A DNA stretch of 7,261 nt from Chloroflexota bacterium. GTDB lineage: Bacteria; Chloroflexota; UBA5177; JANWHV01. The stretch is taken from assembly GCA_025450255.1 (NCBI GenBank), contig JANWHV010000008.1, forward strand, positions 1 through 7,261. The letters run 5' to 3'. The first letter of the stretch is position 1, and the number at the start of each line of letters is the position of its first letter. This document shows positions 4,624 through 7,261 of this stretch, piece by piece. Below the pieces are notes generated by a model. It was not told the origin of the DNA, did not search any database, and worked only from the letters and a program-made list of their open reading frames with translations. The translations under genes were made by a program, and so were the position numbers.

Positions 4624-5770
4624 AGTCGCCGATCGAAAACTTGTAGATCGTCGTCGATCTGAACTCCTGGCCCGGCAAGAGCGTGGTTGACGGGAAGTTT
4701 GGTTTGTTCGGCGAATCTGGGAAATGCTGCGTTTCGAGGCAAAAGCCGTCTCCCTGGCGATAGGTCCGGCCCGATAGACCGACCATGCCGCCGTCCAAAA
4801 AGTTTCCGGAATAGAACTGAAGGCCGGGCTCCGTTGTATAGACGTCAAGGATACGTCCCGATTCCGGATCTCGGGCGGACGCGGCATGGATTGGAGACGA
4901 ATCGGCGGGATCCGGCCGATCGAGGACGAACTTATGATCGTAGCCCCGTCCGAACGCCAATTGCTGGAATCCATCTCGGATGCGGGCGCCAATAATCGTG
5001 GGTGCTCTGAAGTCGAGCGGCGTGCGTACTACCGGCTCGATGGCGCCGCTGGGGATCAGGTCCGCGTCGACAGGCGTATATCGCGACGCGTTGATTCGCA
5101 GAATATGACCATATATATCGCCCTGACCCTCGCCTGCCAGGTTGAAATACGCATGGTTCGTGAGGTTAATCACGGTTGGCTTGTCGGTCGTGGCGGCATA
5201 CTGGATGGCGATGGCGTTGTCCGGCGTCAACGTATAGGAGACATCCACGGCAAGCGTGCCTGGAAACCCCTCCTCGCCATCCGCGCTTACATAGCTGAGC
5301 TTGACGCCTACACCGCCCTCGCGCGTCTCGGCCGCGCGCCACACGCGCTGGTCAAACCCGAGCACGCCACCGTGCGAGGCATTGGGACCGTCGCTCAGCG
5401 GTACCTTGTATAATGTGCCGTCGAGGTCGAAGCGCCCACCGGCGATGCGGTTCGCATAGCGACCGATCAGGGCGCCAAGGTACGCGGTTGACCGTGAGTA
5501 GTCGGCCACCGTCGGCAGCCCTAGCGTAACATTCGCGACGCGGCCCTGGCGATCAGGCACGTTGATCGATTGAATAATGCCACCGTAGTTGGTGATCTTG
5601 ACTTCCATGCCCCGCGCGTTGTCGAGCGTGAACATCAGCGTTGGCTCACCGTTCACGTCGCCGAAGGTGTCGCGGGTGATAGTACCGGCGCTCAATTTCT
5701 CCACCTCACCGCCACGTATTGAACTGGGCGCCAGGCCACTCGTGCCCGCATAGAGCCGCTTGCATTTCAT
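4622..5770 (-). CDS. galM: Aldose 1-epimerase (mutarotase)
   Basis: Interconverts the alpha and beta anomers of aldoses such as glucose and galactose in the cytoplasm. From the ATG at 5770 it has 382 residues against about 346 in E. coli GalM. Key residues are His133 (NASHGG), His206 (NLTNHAYFNL) and Glu346 (CLETQHFPDSPN), matching catalytic His104, His175 and Glu309 of E. coli GalM. Arg104 in IGRYANRI and Asp279 in GYDHKFVL are also family residues. The first ATG overlaps the stop of the GGDEF-EAL gene by 4 nt (ATGA), suggesting translational coupling, but has no clear Shine-Dalgarno. A TTG at 5695-5693 (codon 26) has GAGGT 7 nt upstream and gives MSAGTITRDTFG, close to normal GalM starts and 357 residues; it may be the real start. 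No signal peptide is seen. The symbol is by family, and the preferred sugar is unknown. Confidence 0.94.
   Translation of the reverse strand: MKCKRLYAGTSGLAPSSIRGGEVEKLSAGTITRDTFGDVNGEPTLMFTLDNARGMEVKITNYGGIIQSINVPDRQGRVANVTLGLPTVADYSRSTAYLGALIGRYANRIAGGRFDLDGTLYKVPLSDGPNASHGGVLGFDQRVWRAAETREGGVGVKLSYVSADGEEGFPGTLAVDVSYTLTPDNAIAIQYAATTDKPTVINLTNHAYFNLAGEGQGDIYGHILRINASRYTPVDADLIPSGAIEPVVRTPLDFRAPTIIGARIRDGFQQLAFGRGYDHKFVLDRPDPADSSPIHAASARDPESGRILDVYTTEPGLQFYSGNFLDGGMVGLSGRTYRQGDGFCLETQHFPDSPNKPNFPSTTLLPGQEFRSTTIYKFSIGD
5693..5707 (-). promoter_or_regulatory. Ribosome binding site and alternative TTG start for the epimerase
   Basis: On the minus strand GAGGT (5707-5703) is followed after 7 nt by TTG (5695-5693), in frame with the epimerase. 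The spacing and match are better than at the ATG at 5770, where nothing resembling a Shine-Dalgarno is seen. A GTG at 5704-5702 overlaps the motif and is less likely to be the start. Confidence 0.5.
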
Positions 5771-7260
5771 GATAACGCGATTGTCTGGGCTCGTTTGTCG
5801 CGCTCCAGCAGGTAGTGAATCTCGTCAATCGATTCTGGTGACGGCATCATAGTCTTCGGCCTGCCCAGAAGGTAACCCTGTCCGCCAGCGGCATCAATGT
5901 GACGCGCCACGTCGAGCATGGCGACCGTCTCCAAACCCTCGACAATGACGTATGTATCGGTTTGACGCGCGATAGCGATTATTCCGGCCAGAACACCACG
6001 GGCGGTCTTGCTGGTCATGGCGCCGTTAACTACAGATTTATCCACCTTTACAAAATCGACGGGAAGCTGGCTGAGCATTTCCAAACCCGCGTTGCCGGCG
6101 CCTGTGTCGTCAAGCGCAAGTTTGAAGCCCATGTCGCGTAGTCGCTTCGCCTCGCGCACGACTACGGCCAAACGCGCCATTGAACGCTCGGTGATTTCCA
6201 GCACCACGCGATCAGCTCCAATGCCGGCCGCGTTCACCATCCTGAGCAGAGCCTCGCCGGCCAGCAAATCGAGATCGAGGGTCTGGGGGGACACGTTCAT
6301 AAATAGCAATGCATCCGGAGGAAGGGAATTCGCGCGCGAGAGAATCGCCTCGCGACATATCGCATCAAGATCATGGGCACGGCGCAATTGTTCCGCGATA
6401 TTGAATGCCTCCTGAGGGCCGGCAAGGCCGTACGCGGCGGCAGGCATGGTCAGGGCCTCGAATGCGAGAATCCTGGCGTCGCGGAGATCCCATATCGGTT
6501 GAAAAAGAACCTCTACGTTGCGGTCGCGAATAAGCTGATGCACGGCGAGCGCCTGGGCGGACGAGGTGATTGTAACGCTGTCGCGTAACTCATCGAAGGT
6601 GACCACTGAATTTCGTCCGCGGCGCTTCGCTTCGCCCAGCGCCGCGTCCGCTTGCTCGCGCAACTGATCGTAATCCAGGTTGCCGCTTACCATTTCGGCG
6701 ATCCCCACGCTAATCGTGGCGCCGTCCAGACTGTCGGCCGCATCGCCCCTGAGCCGCTGCATATTCTCGGACGCCTCAAGCGTGTTGGTGTGAGCAAGGA
6801 TGAGCGCGAACTCGTCGCCTCCCAGTCTGAACGCTCGACCCGCGCCACGGCCACTGCGGAGCAATGATGCCACGCCGACCAGGACCGCGTCGCCTGCCTC
6901 AGTGCCAAGTCGCTCATTTATCACGCGAATTTCGTCTACGTTTATGCGCGCGAGCGACAATGCCTCTTTCCGTCTTGCGGCACGATCCGTTTCGCGTTGT
7001 ATCTCGATCTGGAAGTCCCTATTATTTCCCAAGCCTGTAAGTCCGTCGGTCAGCGCGGCCTGGCTGAGATCCTTGCTCAGTCGCTCCAGGGCGCCAACGC
7101 TGTCTCTGGTATGCAGGACGTATTGCGTTTGGCCGTAACGCATCATGAACACCGGTATGACGAAGACGAGGATTCCGACTACGTCAAGCTGAGTATATGC
7201 CACGGCAAGGACCAGGCCGAGGGCGCTTAACACGACGTAATGTCCCGCCAACCAGCGATA
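5767..7260 (-). CDS. Membrane-attached GGDEF-EAL cyclic-di-GMP protein, N-terminally truncated by the window
   Basis: Carries domains that make (GGDEF) and degrade (EAL) the second messenger cyclic-di-GMP. The frame is open to the right edge: codons before the TTG at 7251 read YRW, in a hydrophobic stretch, so more membrane segments probably lie outside. Numbering from that TTG, two membrane helices lie at about 5-20 and 23-38, then a short linker. The GGDEF domain (about 65-220) has intact GGDEF at 144-148, with Asp106 and Asn112 in NVDEIRVINERLG. The inhibitory RxxD site reads RGAG (135-138), so product inhibition is probably lost. The EAL domain (about 235-466) keeps Glu265, Asn319, Glu352, Asp381-Asp382, Lys402, Glu438 and Gln458, the usual metal and catalytic set. 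The EALxR arginine is Met269, and DDFG is DDTG. Hydrolysis is possible but may be weakened. Its stop overlaps the possible epimerase ATG by 4 nt. Confidence 0.93.
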   Translation of the reverse strand, partial: YRWLAGHYVVLSALGLVLAVAYTQLDVVGILVFVIPVFMMRYGQTQYVLHTRDSVGALERLSKDLSQAALTDGLTGLGNNRDFQIEIQRETDRAARRKEALSLARINVDEIRVINERLGTEAGDAVLVGVASLLRSGRGAGRAFRLGGDEFALILAHTNTLEASENMQRLRGDAADSLDGATISVGIAEMVSGNLDYDQLREQADAALGEAKRRGRNSVVTFDELRDSVTITSSAQALAVHQLIRDRNVEVLFQPIWDLRDARILAFEALTMPAAAYGLAGPQEAFNIAEQLRRAHDLDAICREAILSRANSLPPDALLFMNVSPQTLDLDLLAGEALLRMVNAAGIGADRVVLEITERSMARLAVVVREAKRLRDMGFKLALDDTGAGNAGLEMLSQLPVDFVKVDKSVVNGAMTSKTARGVLAGIIAIARQTDTYVIVEGLETVAMLDVARHIDAAGGQGYLLGRPKTMMPSPESIDEIHYLLERDKRAQTIALS

Positions 7261-7261
7261 C

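Overview
The window is about 7.3 kb of GC-rich bacterial DNA holding five protein genes and one tRNA gene. It most resembles a member of the Chloroflexota. The grounds are a mutase whose large subunit ends before any B12-binding domain, FFPxTGH/HGG...FGYP repeats on a secreted enzyme, and a long Thr/Pro stalk rich in TPT and TAT. This assignment is inferred from protein style only; there is no phylogenetic marker such as an rRNA.

Layout. (1) Positions 2-1150, plus strand: the C-terminal two thirds of a methylmalonyl-CoA mutase large subunit, cut by the left edge. (2) Positions 1257-3116, plus strand: a secreted D-Ala-D-Ala carboxypeptidase (peptidase S11) with two C-terminal repeats and a Thr/Pro tail; a likely sigma-70 promoter lies in the gap before it. 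(3) Positions 3228-3380: a compact tRNA unit with promoter, tRNA-Arg(GCG) with encoded CCA, and a strong intrinsic terminator. (4) Positions 3515-4609, plus strand: a transaldolase-family protein with an altered active site, preceded by a leader with overlapping hairpins. (5) Positions 4622-5770, minus strand: an aldose 1-epimerase, convergent with the transaldolase across a 12-bp gap. (6) From 5767 to the right edge, minus strand: a membrane-attached GGDEF-EAL protein whose stop overlaps the first possible start of the epimerase (ATGA).

The genes do not form one pathway. The minus-strand pair (c-di-GMP protein then epimerase) looks like an operon. The transaldolase and epimerase both act on sugars but are transcribed toward each other. 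The mutase belongs to propionate/branched-chain metabolism and the carboxypeptidase to the cell wall. I see no mobile element, CRISPR array, toxin-antitoxin pair or defence system. The points most worth following are the transaldolase active-site substitutions, the GCG-anticodon arginine tRNA, the stalked carboxypeptidase with a KPG motif, and the EAL-domain substitutions. No stretch longer than 300 bases lacks a gene.
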